Shown in pieces: positions 11,096 through 20,406 of a stretch of 64,000 nt of DNA. The DNA comes from Sipunculus nudus (lineage: Eukaryota > Annelida > Sipuncula > Golfingiida > Sipunculidae). How positions within the stretch are numbered: the first letter of the stretch is position 1; every line of letters starts with the position of its first letter. The notes under the pieces were generated by a model. That model was not told the origin of the DNA. It was given only the letters and a program-made list of their open reading frames with translations, and did no database searches. The translations under genes and the position numbers were made by a program. The stretch is taken from positions 95,316,723-95,380,722 of the forward strand of contig CM049309.1 of NCBI GenBank assembly GCA_026874595.1. Reading direction: 5' to 3'.

Positions 11096-11237
11096 ATGAC
11101 CAGAAGAATGAGTGAATATATCTGCATCATTGTCAGTATAAGTGCCATTGTACTATATAATACCTTTGAATCACATGTTCAAAGCATTTTACCACATGTG
11201 ATTACTGCGGCTCAGACTGACAAGCATCATGATAGGG
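11096..11237 (+). CDS. Candidate first exon with N-terminal signal/anchor
   Basis: The ATG at 11096 opens a 47-codon frame plus one base, ending at GATAGGG before GTATGT, a strong donor, at 11238. The peptide starts MTRRMSEY, then has a hydrophobic run ICIIVSISAIVLY (about residues 9-21), then a polar stretch ending TDKHHDR. This is how a signal peptide or type II membrane anchor looks. A TATA box lies 50 bp upstream at the right spacing. If unspliced, the frame continues to a stop near 11302. The exon ends in phase 1, compatible with the candidate exon at 51727 but also with any other phase-1 exon. No family is recognised, and a chance frame is possible. Confidence 0.3.
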
Positions 11238-11738
11238 GTATGTTTCTTCAGTTTTTGACAGCAATTAGTTTCGTTTGTTCTGGCAACCTTACACGTTGCT
11301 AATATTTACTCTATACACAAGCCTTTTTAAATCTTTTGTGGGCCAAAACCAGATATGTTGCATAACAGCCTAAACTGATCAATATTCCTTTCAGAGAGAC
11401 CTCTGCAATATTTGTGTAGCCATTGACGTCTCTTTAATACTTATTTGCCCAATACAACACGTTTTTGATGATGCATACATGCACTATCAATGTAATTAAT
11501 CCCTGCATTCCGCATTTTTACTCAAATGGGTACTCGGATATGTTCGGAGACCATCGGCTTATCTTTATGTGTACTGAGCGAAAACGCTGCAAGTTGGTCA
11601 ATGGCGTCCCGATGACGTCACAATATTAGGCCTCCTGTTTGGCTTCATTAAATGACAGAAAAATTTCTTCAGCATTAAATTGTTGCTGGTTTCATATAGC
11701 TGTGAAAATGAACTTTCTGACCAGAGTGTCATGCTTCC
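11238..11738. other. No further gene signal
   Basis: AT-rich sequence following the candidate donor. No clear acceptor-bounded exon seen. Confidence 0.45.
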
Positions 11739-12445
11739 TATAACATCAAGGGCTCACATTAAGCGCTGTATCACCAGGTGTTCACAACAAGTGCTTACTG
11801 TAAAATCAGGTGCTCACATCAAGTGCTTCCTGTAATATCAGGTGCTCACATCTAGTGTTTCCTATAACATCAGGTGCGCATGTCAAGTGCCTCCAGTAAC
11901 ATCAGGTGCTCACATCAAGTGCTCCTGTAACATCAGATGCTCACATCAAATGCTTCTTATAACATCTGATCAGGTGTTCACATTAAGTGCTTCCTGTTAC
12001 ATCAATGTGCTTCCTGTAACATCAAGTGCTCACATTAAGTGCTTCCTGTAACATCATGTGTTCACATCATGTGTTTCCTGCAACATCAGGTGCTCTAATT
12101 AAATGCTTTCTGAAAATCAGGTGCTCCCATCAAGTGCTTTCTGTAACATCATGTGCCCACATCAATTGCTCCCTGTAACATCAGGTGCTCACATCAAGTG
12201 CTTTCTGTCACATCATGTGCTCACATCAATTTCTCCCTGTAACATCATGTGCTCACATCAAGTGCTTTCTGTTCTGTAACATCAGGTGTTCACATCAAAT
12301 GCTTTCAGTAACATCAGGTGCTCACATCAAACGCTTCATGTATTACCAGGTGTTCACAACAAGTGCTCCTGGAACATCATGTGATCATATTGAGTGTTCC
12401 CTGAAAGATACGATGTTCCCCTCAAATGTCTCTTGCAATATCTGA
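11739..12445. repeat. Degenerate minisatellite, about 30-33 bp period
   Basis: About 22 diverged copies of a unit centred on CATCAGGTGCTCACATCAAG and TGCTTCCTGTAA. Copies differ in length and base sequence, so this array is much older than the 32-bp one at 10 kb. The two share no obvious sequence. Open frames here (11842-12051, 12185-12445) are repeat artefacts. Confidence 0.9.
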
Positions 12446-13285
12446 CATTCAAATCTCTCAATAGAAAGTGTGTCTCAATAGCTGTTTGTGTGGTAGTGTA
12501 GTGTAGCAGTGGCACTTGACACTTCTCGCTTTCAGCTATCACCGCTGGCTAGCTCACGTAAAAAAGGGAGCCCAGCATATAAGTCTCTACTGCCATAAAA
12601 TATCCAGCAAGCCCTAGGTGGAGCCACCCCGTTGGCGCCACATGGTAACTGGTTACCTTGCGGCCCCAGGCTAAACTATGAGGGACTCGGAGGTTTGGCC
12701 CCCAGATTATGGATGCGCATGGCCCACCGGCGTGTAGACACGTCCAGGCATACTCAAACAAAACTCCCAACTATGGGTCAAATAGGCAGCAGGGGTTGAT
12801 GCGCTGATGTCTGTGGCACCTAGAATACTGTACTCAGAGTCAGGATGGTACATCACAGCAGCCCGGGGACCAGATGAGCGTCTCGATGGTCAATAGTCAC
12901 AGGACATCAGACCTAGTGAGCTGGTCACTGCGGGGCAACTCGTCTACACCAGCCGTCGCACGCAAGTGGTCCGTCGGACAATGTTTTTCTGAGTCAAGAG
13001 GTGTTAGTCTGTCCTAGGCAAGCATTTTATCACTAACTCTCTGCCTCGGCGCTTGCCGTCTCAAGCATCTCTACTTCTCCATTGGAAAAAAAAAAGATTC
13101 TAAGCTACTGGCAAACTGTCTGTTACTCAAGGCGCGGTCGTTGCTCGGCAAGGTCGCTGTTGAAGGCAGGCATGACCTAGTCGTCATCCTATGACTGCCT
13201 CCAAAGTCTACTCCAAAGTCTCCATTATCTGTTGGAATAATTGCTCTCTCAGTTTGAAGTCCGATGCTGACTCACCATCACCATC
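12446..13285 (+). other. Probable 5' part of the LINE that follows
   Basis: This stretch is visibly less AT-rich than its surroundings and runs directly into LINE coding remnants. It is plausibly the leader and decayed first part of that element, but I could not follow a reading frame. The exact left end is unknown; a change in base composition occurs near 12540. Confidence 0.4.
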
Positions 13286-13845
13286 AACGCTGAGTTTACA
13301 CGCCTGAACATCAGCATAACAATCATCAGCGATACTTGGCATACTGGCAGGGGTTCCATTCGGGAAGCAGATTTCACATTCTTCCTGAATGGCCATCCAG
13401 AAGGAAAGCAACCAATGCATGGTGTAGGATTTGCGTGCGCAACAAATTTTTAGGCTCAATCAATCAACCTGTCCCAATTTCACCTCGCCTGATGTCTATG
13501 AGACTAGGCAAGTTAGGCAAGTTTCGCTTTGGAAACATAAATGACATTGGTCAGCGCTTGTTGGAAGCGTGCACCACCCACAAGCTATGCCTCACGGGAT
13601 CATACTCGCAGGGGACAGACAGCTCCAAAAAATACATGGCGCCATCCTCGATCAGGTTGCTGGCACCAGCTAGGTCATATTCCTCGTATGCGCGAACACC
13701 AACATGAGGTAACTCAATGCCGTACCTTGGACCCCGCTGACTGTGATATTGATCACTCCCCGGTGCGCTGCAAGCTACGGATGTCCCTGAGAAAGGCCCA
13801 ACATGAAAAGTTTAAACCCTCCCACCAGAGCTGTTCAAACCATTA
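13286..13845 (+). pseudogene. LINE endonuclease domain, disrupted
   Basis: The enzyme would nick the genomic target to prime reverse transcription. The first piece (13286-13450) reads on with SDTWHTGRGSIREADF and HGVGFACATNF, matching the middle of LINE apurinic-type endonucleases, and ends in TAG at 13451. The frame then shifts: SPRLMSMRL is joined abruptly to GNINDIGQRLLEACTTHKL (about 13530), skipping the part of the domain that normally lies between, so an internal deletion is inferred. Another shift near 13630 brings in WRHPRSGCWHQL, followed by ADCDIDHSPVRCKLRMS, the C-terminal SDH-type motif with DIDH. The N-terminus with the first catalytic residues is absent or unreadable. Confidence 0.85.
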
Positions 13846-13914
13846 GGTGATATCATAATATCCGAGCTCTTTCACTTTGTTTCACACATGCTGGGATGCT
13901 GGTCAGATTTCGAG

Positions 13915-15355
13915 GGGGCTACGGGACTCCCTTATCATTACGCTGTAAAAAAACAAGGGGATCGTACAGAACGCGACAACTAAAGAGGAACCTTCCTGCT
14001 TAACGTAGCCGGGAAGATACTGGCCCATGTTATTCTTCCACGCCTTTAGACACTGGCAGAGGGCATCATGCCTGAAAGCCAGTGTGGCTTCCGTCCGGCT
14101 CGCTCCGCAATCGACATGGTGTTCTGCATTCGTCAGCTCCAGGAGAAGTGTGTTTGGCAACAAATGCTTATCTTTATGGTATTTGTCGACTTCACCAAGG
14201 CTTTTGACTATGTCAGTCGGTCTGGTCTCCTATTGGTACTTCAAAGGCTTGGCTGTCCTCCAAAGATGCTAAAAATCTTTGAGGAGTTTCATCACAGCAT
14301 GAGGGCAACAGTTCGGTTTGAAGGCTCCCGATCAAAAAAGTTCCCGATCTCATGTGGTGTTTAGCAGGGGTGTGTTTTTCTCCGCCCGCTTTAGTCGAGC
14401 TTTCCCCGACGTCACTGGTGTGCAACTTGACAACCGCAGCTCCGACAAGTTGTTTAACCTGGCTAGAGCAGGTGCTAATACCAAAGTGAAAAGGGTAATT
14501 GTACGTGAACTGTTGTATGCAGATGATGGTGCCTTTGTCTCTCAATCCGAAGAAGATCCACAAGCACTAGGCTCAACCTTTGCAATAGCACGTGAGGAAT
14601 GTTGCCTGAGAATAGGCATTAAGAAGACAATGGTCCTAGCTCATCAAACCTCACTGTCACCGGGCATCAAGATAAACAACAACACTCTGGTACTGGTAAA
14701 TAAGTTCACATATTTAGGTCCTACTCTTAACAACACCAACAGCATTGAAGGCGAGGCCTCCACCATCTTTGACAGATTGCGCAAGCTGGTCTGGAACAAC
14801 AGGCACCTTTCTCTGTTGCTGAAAATCAGGGTTTAGCATGCTTGTGTCGTAAGAACTCTCCTGTATCCAAGTGAGACATGGCAAAGCTACCGGAAACAGT
14901 AACACGTTAAACCTCTTCCACCTTCGCCGAATTATGGGCGTGAACTGGAATGATCACGTCCCGAATTCAGTCGTGCTGGAGAAAACATGCTCCTCTGATT
15001 TATACACACTGTTACGCACCCGCCGCCTCCGCTGGGCTGGACATGTATATCGGTTGGATGACACCCGCCTGCCAAAAGCAATTATCTATGGAGAACTGGC
15101 TAATGCTCCAAGGCCATAAAGGTACCTAGGGTACAAAGTCTCTCTGAAACGTAATATTGCTGCATTCCAAATTGATGCTAACAACTGGGAGAATATCGCC
15201 ACCAACAGATCGTACTGGCGCTTGGCCATTGCTGAAGGATCAAGGACGTCCCAGGCTTCTTATCTGGACTCACTGGAGGAGAGACGCTTGAAACGTCATG
15301 CTAATCGTCGCTCACGACGCAAAGAGCCATCGTGTGTTATGACCAAGTTTATCTA
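13915..15355 (+). pseudogene. LINE reverse transcriptase and C-terminal tail, disrupted
   Basis: Visible in order: VAGKILAHVILPRL (about 14010-14050), MPESQCGFRPARSA (14068 on), FVDFTKAFDYVSR (about 14180-14220), ISCGV then a stop at 14362, and the catalytic YADD box intact at 14516-14527 within RELLYADDGAFVSQ. After IKINNNT and FTYLG, a stop at 14834 ends the frame. The tail resumes in another frame with HLRRIMGVNWNDHVPNS and LLRTRRLRWAGHV (about 14925-15050), then NNWENIATNRSYWR to about 15355. At least three frame changes and several stops make it non-functional, although the catalytic aspartates survive. The match to the tail typical of this LINE family is strong. Confidence 0.9.
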
Positions 15356-15664
15356 AAATGCATTAGACAGCACTTTGTCAAGTACAGCTGAATTTGTTCA
15401 GCAGCGAAATGGTTGTTTATTATCTCTTTGAAAAAGTACTTGTAGTCCATGTAATCTTGCCATGGGCCTTGTTTCGTAAAGGGGTTGGGGAGGGTATACA
15501 GTGTGACATTTCCCCCTCACTTTATAAGAGGAATGGGACACCACATTTAGGGGGGGGGGTGGATAAAGCACCCAATATTAACATTTTGTAATAATTTATA
15601 TAGCCATATATGTAGTTTAGTCATATTTTCCTGGATGATCTTTCAATTTTGAAAAATAAGGATA
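15356..15664. other. No gene; poly-G at 15550-15559
   Basis: Possibly the 3' untranslated part of the LINE grading into unique DNA. Contains a run of 10 G. The element's 3' end is not identifiable. Confidence 0.4.
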
Positions 15665-15796
15665 CGGTAGGAGTCAATCACCTCATCGTCATAATTGTTT
15701 TAGGTATGAGTCATATAACTTATCGTTACTCATATTTATTATAAGGTAAGTGTCAATTACCTCATCGTCATAATTGTTATAAAGTAGGTGTCAATT
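15665..15796. repeat. Decayed relative of the 38-bp minisatellite
   Basis: Two clear and one partial copy of CCTCATCGTCATAATTGT with TAAGGTAAGTGTCAATTA-type spacers. This is the same unit as the array at 19.15-19.8 kb. The spacer resembles the diverged right edge of that array (19720-19796) more than its centre. Confidence 0.85.
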
Positions 15797-16226
15797 GGGA
15801 GGTCAGCTGGTGCAAGAAAGCATGTGCTAGGGTGTCTTGAGCTCTCCAAAAAGTTTAACCTCAATCCAGGCGAGTAACCGTCATAATATTTGCATCCTCT
15901 TCTGAACCATGGTATTATTAAAAAATTGTACAAAAAAGTTTCAAGTTGCAAAATATCAAAACTCTTTAAATATTTAGATTCCTAAATAACAAAAGAGTAC
16001 TGTTCTGAAACATAATAGCGCCACCATTTTGGCTCTAAAATACATCTGATATAGGCACAAGTGCACTCACTTTGGCGATCTGCTTTGATTCGTTTTCACA
16101 GCAAGTGCATTCCCTTTAGCCACTTTATTATTTGTGAGGCCTTCAGTATCACCGGAGCATGACACCAGCTGACCCATCAGGTTTGATATGTTCCATGTTG
16201 TTTGCTTGTCTAAAAAAATGTGAGAT

Positions 16227-16229
<3 letters not shown>
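15797..16229. other. No gene recognised
   Basis: AT-rich, no supported feature. Confidence 0.5.

Positions 16230-16277
<48 letters not shown>
16230..16277. repeat. (TA)n microsatellite, about 48 bp
   Basis: Perfect alternating TA run. Confidence 0.97.
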
Positions 16278-16279
<2 letters not shown>

Positions 16280-16559
16280 GTGTTACTTATCAGCTTATTT
16301 GGGCCTGCTTAATCAATTTGTCATGAAATAAATAAATGTTTGAGTGTACATATTAGTTTGTCAGACTTTGATGACAGGAAGCGTCTAAGATCAAATCTAT
16401 CAACCTGCTCTTCAGACTCTTTTATATTTTCTTTAAAGAAAACTAAATATTTACATTCAGAGTCATTAAGTACTTGTTAGGCAAAATCTATAACCATGTC
16501 AAACAAAGGAGTTAGTCAAAAGAGACTTTTTGAAATGTTGGACAAAATTTAAAAATGAC

Positions 16560-17088
16560 TTGAAGTGTGAATTTAAAGCTCAGTTAAATGCTTACCTATA
16601 AAAAATGGAAGAAGGTGGGTTCGAACTGGAAAAACAAAACAAGTCACTCTCAGCAAAAGTATTCAATAATTGGAAGAAAATGCCAGTTTGAAAATTGAAC
16701 GTGTACAAACAAATAGGAAAGCTCATGAGGCAAGAAAACAATGCCATCAATAATAAGAAGTACTCCCGAAAATCAAACTTAAAGATTACTGGACTGCCTG
16801 GACATGATGCAAAAAACTGCAAAAACACTGTGCATAAAATATTAACAGAAAAAACTTAGAGTGGACGTGCTAGTTAACACAATGGATGCTGCCCACAGAG
16901 CTGGCAAGAAAAGATCAGGTAAACCGAGACCTATGAATGTTTTGTTTCAAAGTCGGGATGACAGAATGGCAGTTATCATAGAGAAGGGTGCTGAAAAACA
17001 CAGGAATTATTAGTGTAGATGATCTTTGTAAAGAAATGCTGAAGGTATTCAACAGAGTTAGAAAAGATTAAGAGGGTTTAGGTAGTAA
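16560..17088 (+). pseudogene. LINE ORF1 (RNA-binding) remnant
   Basis: ORF1 proteins coat the element RNA. In broken frames this stretch gives KSNLKITGLPGHDAKN, then DAAHRAGKKRSGKPRPMNVL (about 16885-16945) and IEKGAEKHRNY. This matches the RRM-type core of L1-like ORF1, where a D-R/A-AHR-GK motif is followed by PRP and a hydrophobic strand. Stops occur at about 16857 and after HRNY. The frame ends in the MITE insertion at 17089. Confidence 0.75.
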
Positions 17089-17290
17089 CAGTAGCGGATC
17101 CGGGGGGGGGGGGGCGGACACACCCTTTTTCCTCCGGAGCAACCTTTTTTAAGGGTTTAGGACAAAATTTTGCGTCCTGGACTCCCCTTTTCTGGACCGG
17201 GGACCTTTGTTTTAGGTTTTTCATTAGTCCTCCTGGGTTGGACCCCTCCCCCCCCCCCCCCCCTTTTCCTAAATCCTGGATCCACCCCTG
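17089..17290. mobile_element. MITE-like element, 202 bp, poly-G/poly-C arms
   Basis: The left end CAGTAGCGGATCC and right end GGATCCACCCCTG are inverted matches at 10 of 13 positions. Next to them lie G13 (17102-17114) and C16 (17248-17263), so the element can fold back on itself. No coding sequence. CAG-type GCGGATCC ends are seen in non-autonomous DNA transposons of several animals (from memory). No clean target duplication is visible. It lies inside the LINE ORF1 to ORF2 region and is therefore younger than that LINE. Confidence 0.7.
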
Positions 17291-17859
17291 AACTGTATGG
17301 TTTTTGACTGGGCAGATTTTTGCTCAGATTAAGGAGGATTTAGATAACATTGTACAAGTGAACTATGGAGATGATCTTGGCAACCTGTTTTCAACATTTA
17401 TTAATAAGACTTGAAATTTAACCAGTGGAGTGGCAATGTATGAATGTACATTTGTATCTAATAAGATTTACTGTTTGTCATCATTTTGACTTAAGAAAGA
17501 GATGCTAGAGACTATATTTTTTTGTTTTCCTCTGCATCACTTGTGTCTGGAGTATGTTTAATTATCCAGGGTTTATGCATTCAGAAATAAATGTTGGCGA
17601 AACCTGTATAATTCAGGTGATAACAAGTAATTTGATTTATATCTCATATGTTTAAAAAGAGAGTGGAAACTTCTTTTCAAGTATACAAATCAAGCAGGCC
17701 CCAAAGGCTAATTGATAAATATCATTTAAGAATGTCTATGGTATCTCAATGCTCATATTTATGTAAAGACTTCTTTGTGTACTCCTGTTTTATTCATGTA
17801 ACAAGTAACTGTATTAATGCCACAAAAAGTGGATGTCTCTCAAGTGCTATTAACAGAGC

Positions 17860-18560
17860 AAGGAAAGATTGGATCATATAATTGTTCTGATAGTATAATT
17901 AATATAGTGTCATTGAATGTCAGAGGTTTAAGACAATATGAAAAGAGAAAAAAAATATTTTACTGGTTCTATAAACAGGATTGTAAAATGGCATTCGGTA
18001 TCCAAGAATCATACAGTGATTTAAAAATTGGGAATGATTGGTCTTTAGAATGGCATGAACAAGTGTACATTTCACACGGTACATTAGCAAGCCGAGGTGT
18101 TATGATAATGACTGGGAAGAAAGCAGATTTTTAAATTTGAACAGATCATAGTATATATTGACGGTAGATATATCCTACTAAAATGTATTATTCAAGAGTG
18201 TCATACTTATTATGTAACATATATGCACCAAACACAGAAATGGAACAGGTAGAGAATTTCCAAAAGCTACATGGTGAGATAAAAAAAGGCTAATCATGGG
18301 GGGTTAATTTTAATGTTTGATACTGATGGGGAAAAAATTGAAAGGTCTTTTCAGCAAACACAGTTAATCATTGTTCGAATAGATATTTGGAGGATAAAGA
18401 AATCCTGATTTTAAAAGATATTGCTGGAGGCGATGGTTCCCTTGACACAGAGACGACTGGATTATTTTTTAATTTCAAATAATATTGAAACATCTGTACA
18501 GTCTGCTGATAGTTTTCTTCAGTCGGTACAGACCATTAAGCGATTTACTTAAAGTTTCAT
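17860..18560 (+). pseudogene. LINE ORF2 endonuclease domain remnant
   Basis: This domain nicks target DNA. Visible in order: INIVSLNVRGLRQYEKRKKI (LNVRGL at 17912-17929), FGIQESYSD (QES where the family has QET), YISHGTLASRGVMIM, and a stop after KADF near 18134. Further on, in shifted frames, come NIYAPNTEMEQ and a GG-FN-type strand broken by stops near 18300. Last are an FLISNNIETS-like stretch near 18470-18490 and TDH (about 18527) that marks the C-terminal catalytic site. The linker beyond includes KNKSGKGYWKFN near 18580. Several frameshifts and stops make it dead. Confidence 0.85.
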
Positions 18561-18850
18561 GTCTTAAAGAAAAATAAAAGTGGAAAGGGGTATTGGAAAT
18601 TTAATAAATCTCTTTTGTAAGATGAAGTGTATGTTTAAGTGTTGAGAAATAAAATTTTAGCATGGAAAGATCAAACCTCATTTACTAATACGGCAGGCTG
18701 CTGGGAAGTCTGTAAATACAAAATAAGGCAAATCACGGTACAATATTTAAAGTCAAATGCTGAAGAACGAAGATCAAATCTTGTCACTTGAGAAAACTGA
18801 ATGAATAATAAAGGAAATCATGTGATCATCCGGGAGACAAACTAGTCACA

Positions 18851-19050
18851 GAATATCAGTATTACCTCTGATTGTACGATTATATTCACAAGAAATTTGT
18901 ATGTTTATAAAGATATATATGTATGTTTATATAGATATAAATATATGACTGCACTTATGAAATGAATTATGAATAGCATGGCATTCTTTTTTTCACCACA
19001 TTATAGTAACAGTTGCTGTGTTGTCCTTATCTATGTATATTGTATGCATG

Positions 19051-19101
<51 letters not shown>

Positions 19102-19154
19102 GCATGGTGTCTCTGTATGTCTATATATACGTTTATGTATACGAATAAAAAAAA
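18851..19154. other. AT-rich gap with (TA)n at 19055-19097
   Basis: No coding signal. The 43-bp TA run lies about 55 bp left of the 38-bp array. Confidence 0.6.
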
Positions 19155-19796
19155 GGTGGGTGTCAGTACCTCATCGTCATAATTGTAATAAGGAAAGTGT
19201 AAATAACCTCATCGTCATAATTGTAATAAGGAAAGTGTAAATAACCTCATCGTCATAATTGAAATAAGGAAAGTGTAAATAACCTCATCGTCATAATTGA
19301 AATAAGGAAAGTGTAAATAACCTCATCGTCATAATTGTAATAAGGAAAGTGTAAATAACCTCATCGTCATAATTGTAATAAGGAAAGTGTAAATAACCTC
19401 ATCGTCATAATTGTAATAAGGAAAGTGTAAATAACCTCATCGTCATAATTGTAATAAGGAAAGTGTAAATAACCTCATCGTCATAATTGTAATAAGGAAA
19501 GTGTAAAAAACCTCATCGTCATAATTGTAATAAGGAAAGTGTAAATAACCTCATCGTCATAATTGTAATAAGGAAAGTGTAAATAACCTCATCGTCATAA
19601 TTGTAATAAGGAAAGTGTAAATAACCTCATCGTCATAATTGTAATAAGGAAAGTGTAAATAACCTCATCGTCATAATTGTTATAAGGAAAGTGTAAATAA
19701 CCTCATCGTCATAATTGTAATAAGGTAGGCGTTATTTACCTCACCCTCATAATTGTTATAAGGTAGGAGTTAATTACCTCATCCTCATAATTGTTA
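19155..19796. repeat. 38-bp minisatellite, about 17 copies
   Basis: Unit AACCTCATCGTCATAATTGT followed by AATAAGGAAAGTGTAAAT. The central copies are near identical (A/T change in TTGTAA/TTGAAA/TTGTTA, one T-to-A in GTAAAAAA near 19505). The last two copies (19720-19796) are diverged and resemble the separate copies at 15665-15796. Confidence 0.97.
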
Positions 19797-20238
19797 GCCC
19801 GATGTATGTTCTTGAGCTTTTATCAGATGTAAGTTATGCATAATATCGTGTTGGAAATTGAGCAAAATTATTCTCGTATGAAAAAATACATATACGTGGC
19901 GGAAGTGAAAAAACTTGTGATATTATAGGAGAGAACTTTTGCTTTATTAGTTATCAGGCGATTGTCCGGAATGTTTTGAGCAAGACCTGATTTTATGGGA
20001 GGCCGGGGATGGACCCGGGGGGGGGGGGGGGTGTCTGTCGATTGTCTCGCATTTGAAACAAACAAAGGTCTTGAAATATTCGTGAAAATCATTAAATGCC
20101 CGAAAACACATATAGGGCCTTTTTATGTGAAAATTATCATTTATATGACTTTATTATATTAAAGACTATATATGAAGTGAACACACGCTACCCACATTTA
20201 CATTAAGTTAAAAAGTAACAGCATCCGGTACGCTCCAC
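19797..20238. other. No gene; poly-G at 20017-20031
   Basis: Contains GGGGATGGACCC followed by 15 G, which faintly recalls the end of the MITE at 17.1 kb, but no second inverted end was found. Confidence 0.45.
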
Positions 20239-20246
20239 TCACGTGA
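20239..20246. promoter_or_regulatory. Palindromic E-box TCACGTGA
   Basis: A perfect palindrome of the type bound by USF/MITF-class bHLH factors, 91 bp before the ATG of the candidate exon at 20337. The sequence between them (20260-20290) is unusually GC-rich for this neighbourhood. A function is inferred only. Confidence 0.3.
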
Positions 20247-20336
20247 TCATCTCGAGGAGTTGTCATGGTCGCGCCCGCTGCCATGGTTGTACATTTGTCA
20301 TTTCACAAACTGGCCTCGCATATCATAGATTGATCT

Positions 20337-20406
20337 ATGGCGAACTTACACAGACAAATTAACCATCGCTACCGGAACAAAACACTCCCCAACATTACTG
20401 ACAGAG
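20337..20406 (+). CDS. Candidate first exon, unknown product
   Basis: The ATG at 20337 has G at +4. It opens 23 codons plus one base (starting MANLHRQINHRY, ending NITDR), followed by GTAATT at 20407 as a possible donor after ACAGAG. An E-box and GC-rich leader lie upstream. The peptide is basic and polar with no signal sequence. The exon ends in phase 1, so it could join the 51727 exon as well as the 11096 exon could. No family recognised; the donor is only moderate. Confidence 0.2.

Larger units (their letters stand above)
13286..15355 (+). mobile_element. Broken LINE with endonuclease and RT
   Basis: A plus-strand non-LTR retrotransposon copy. Order: apurinic-type endonuclease remnant (13286-13845), deleted linker, reverse transcriptase (from about 13915) and a conserved C-terminal tail (to about 15355). 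The protein is interrupted by frameshifts and stops, and is shortened by internal deletions in the endonuclease and between the two domains. No poly-A tail or target duplication is clear, so the true ends are not fixed. It belongs to a different LINE family from the fragments at 2 kb and 17 kb. Confidence 0.9.
16560..18850 (+). mobile_element. Second LINE: ORF1 and endonuclease remnants
   Basis: A plus-strand LINE copy of a different family, in L1/Tx1-like style. It has an RNA-binding ORF1 remnant (16560-17088), a MITE insertion (17089-17290), and the start of ORF2 with an endonuclease domain (about 17860-18560) plus the linker after it (to about 18800). The reverse transcriptase that should follow is missing: the copy is 3'-truncated or was cut by later rearrangement. 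Loss of the 3' end is unusual for LINEs, which are normally 5'-truncated by incomplete reverse transcription. Confidence 0.85.

Noticed and set aside
19999-20031. Second copy of the 17.1-kb MITE
   Set aside because: Only one end-like motif beside poly-G; no inverted partner was found.
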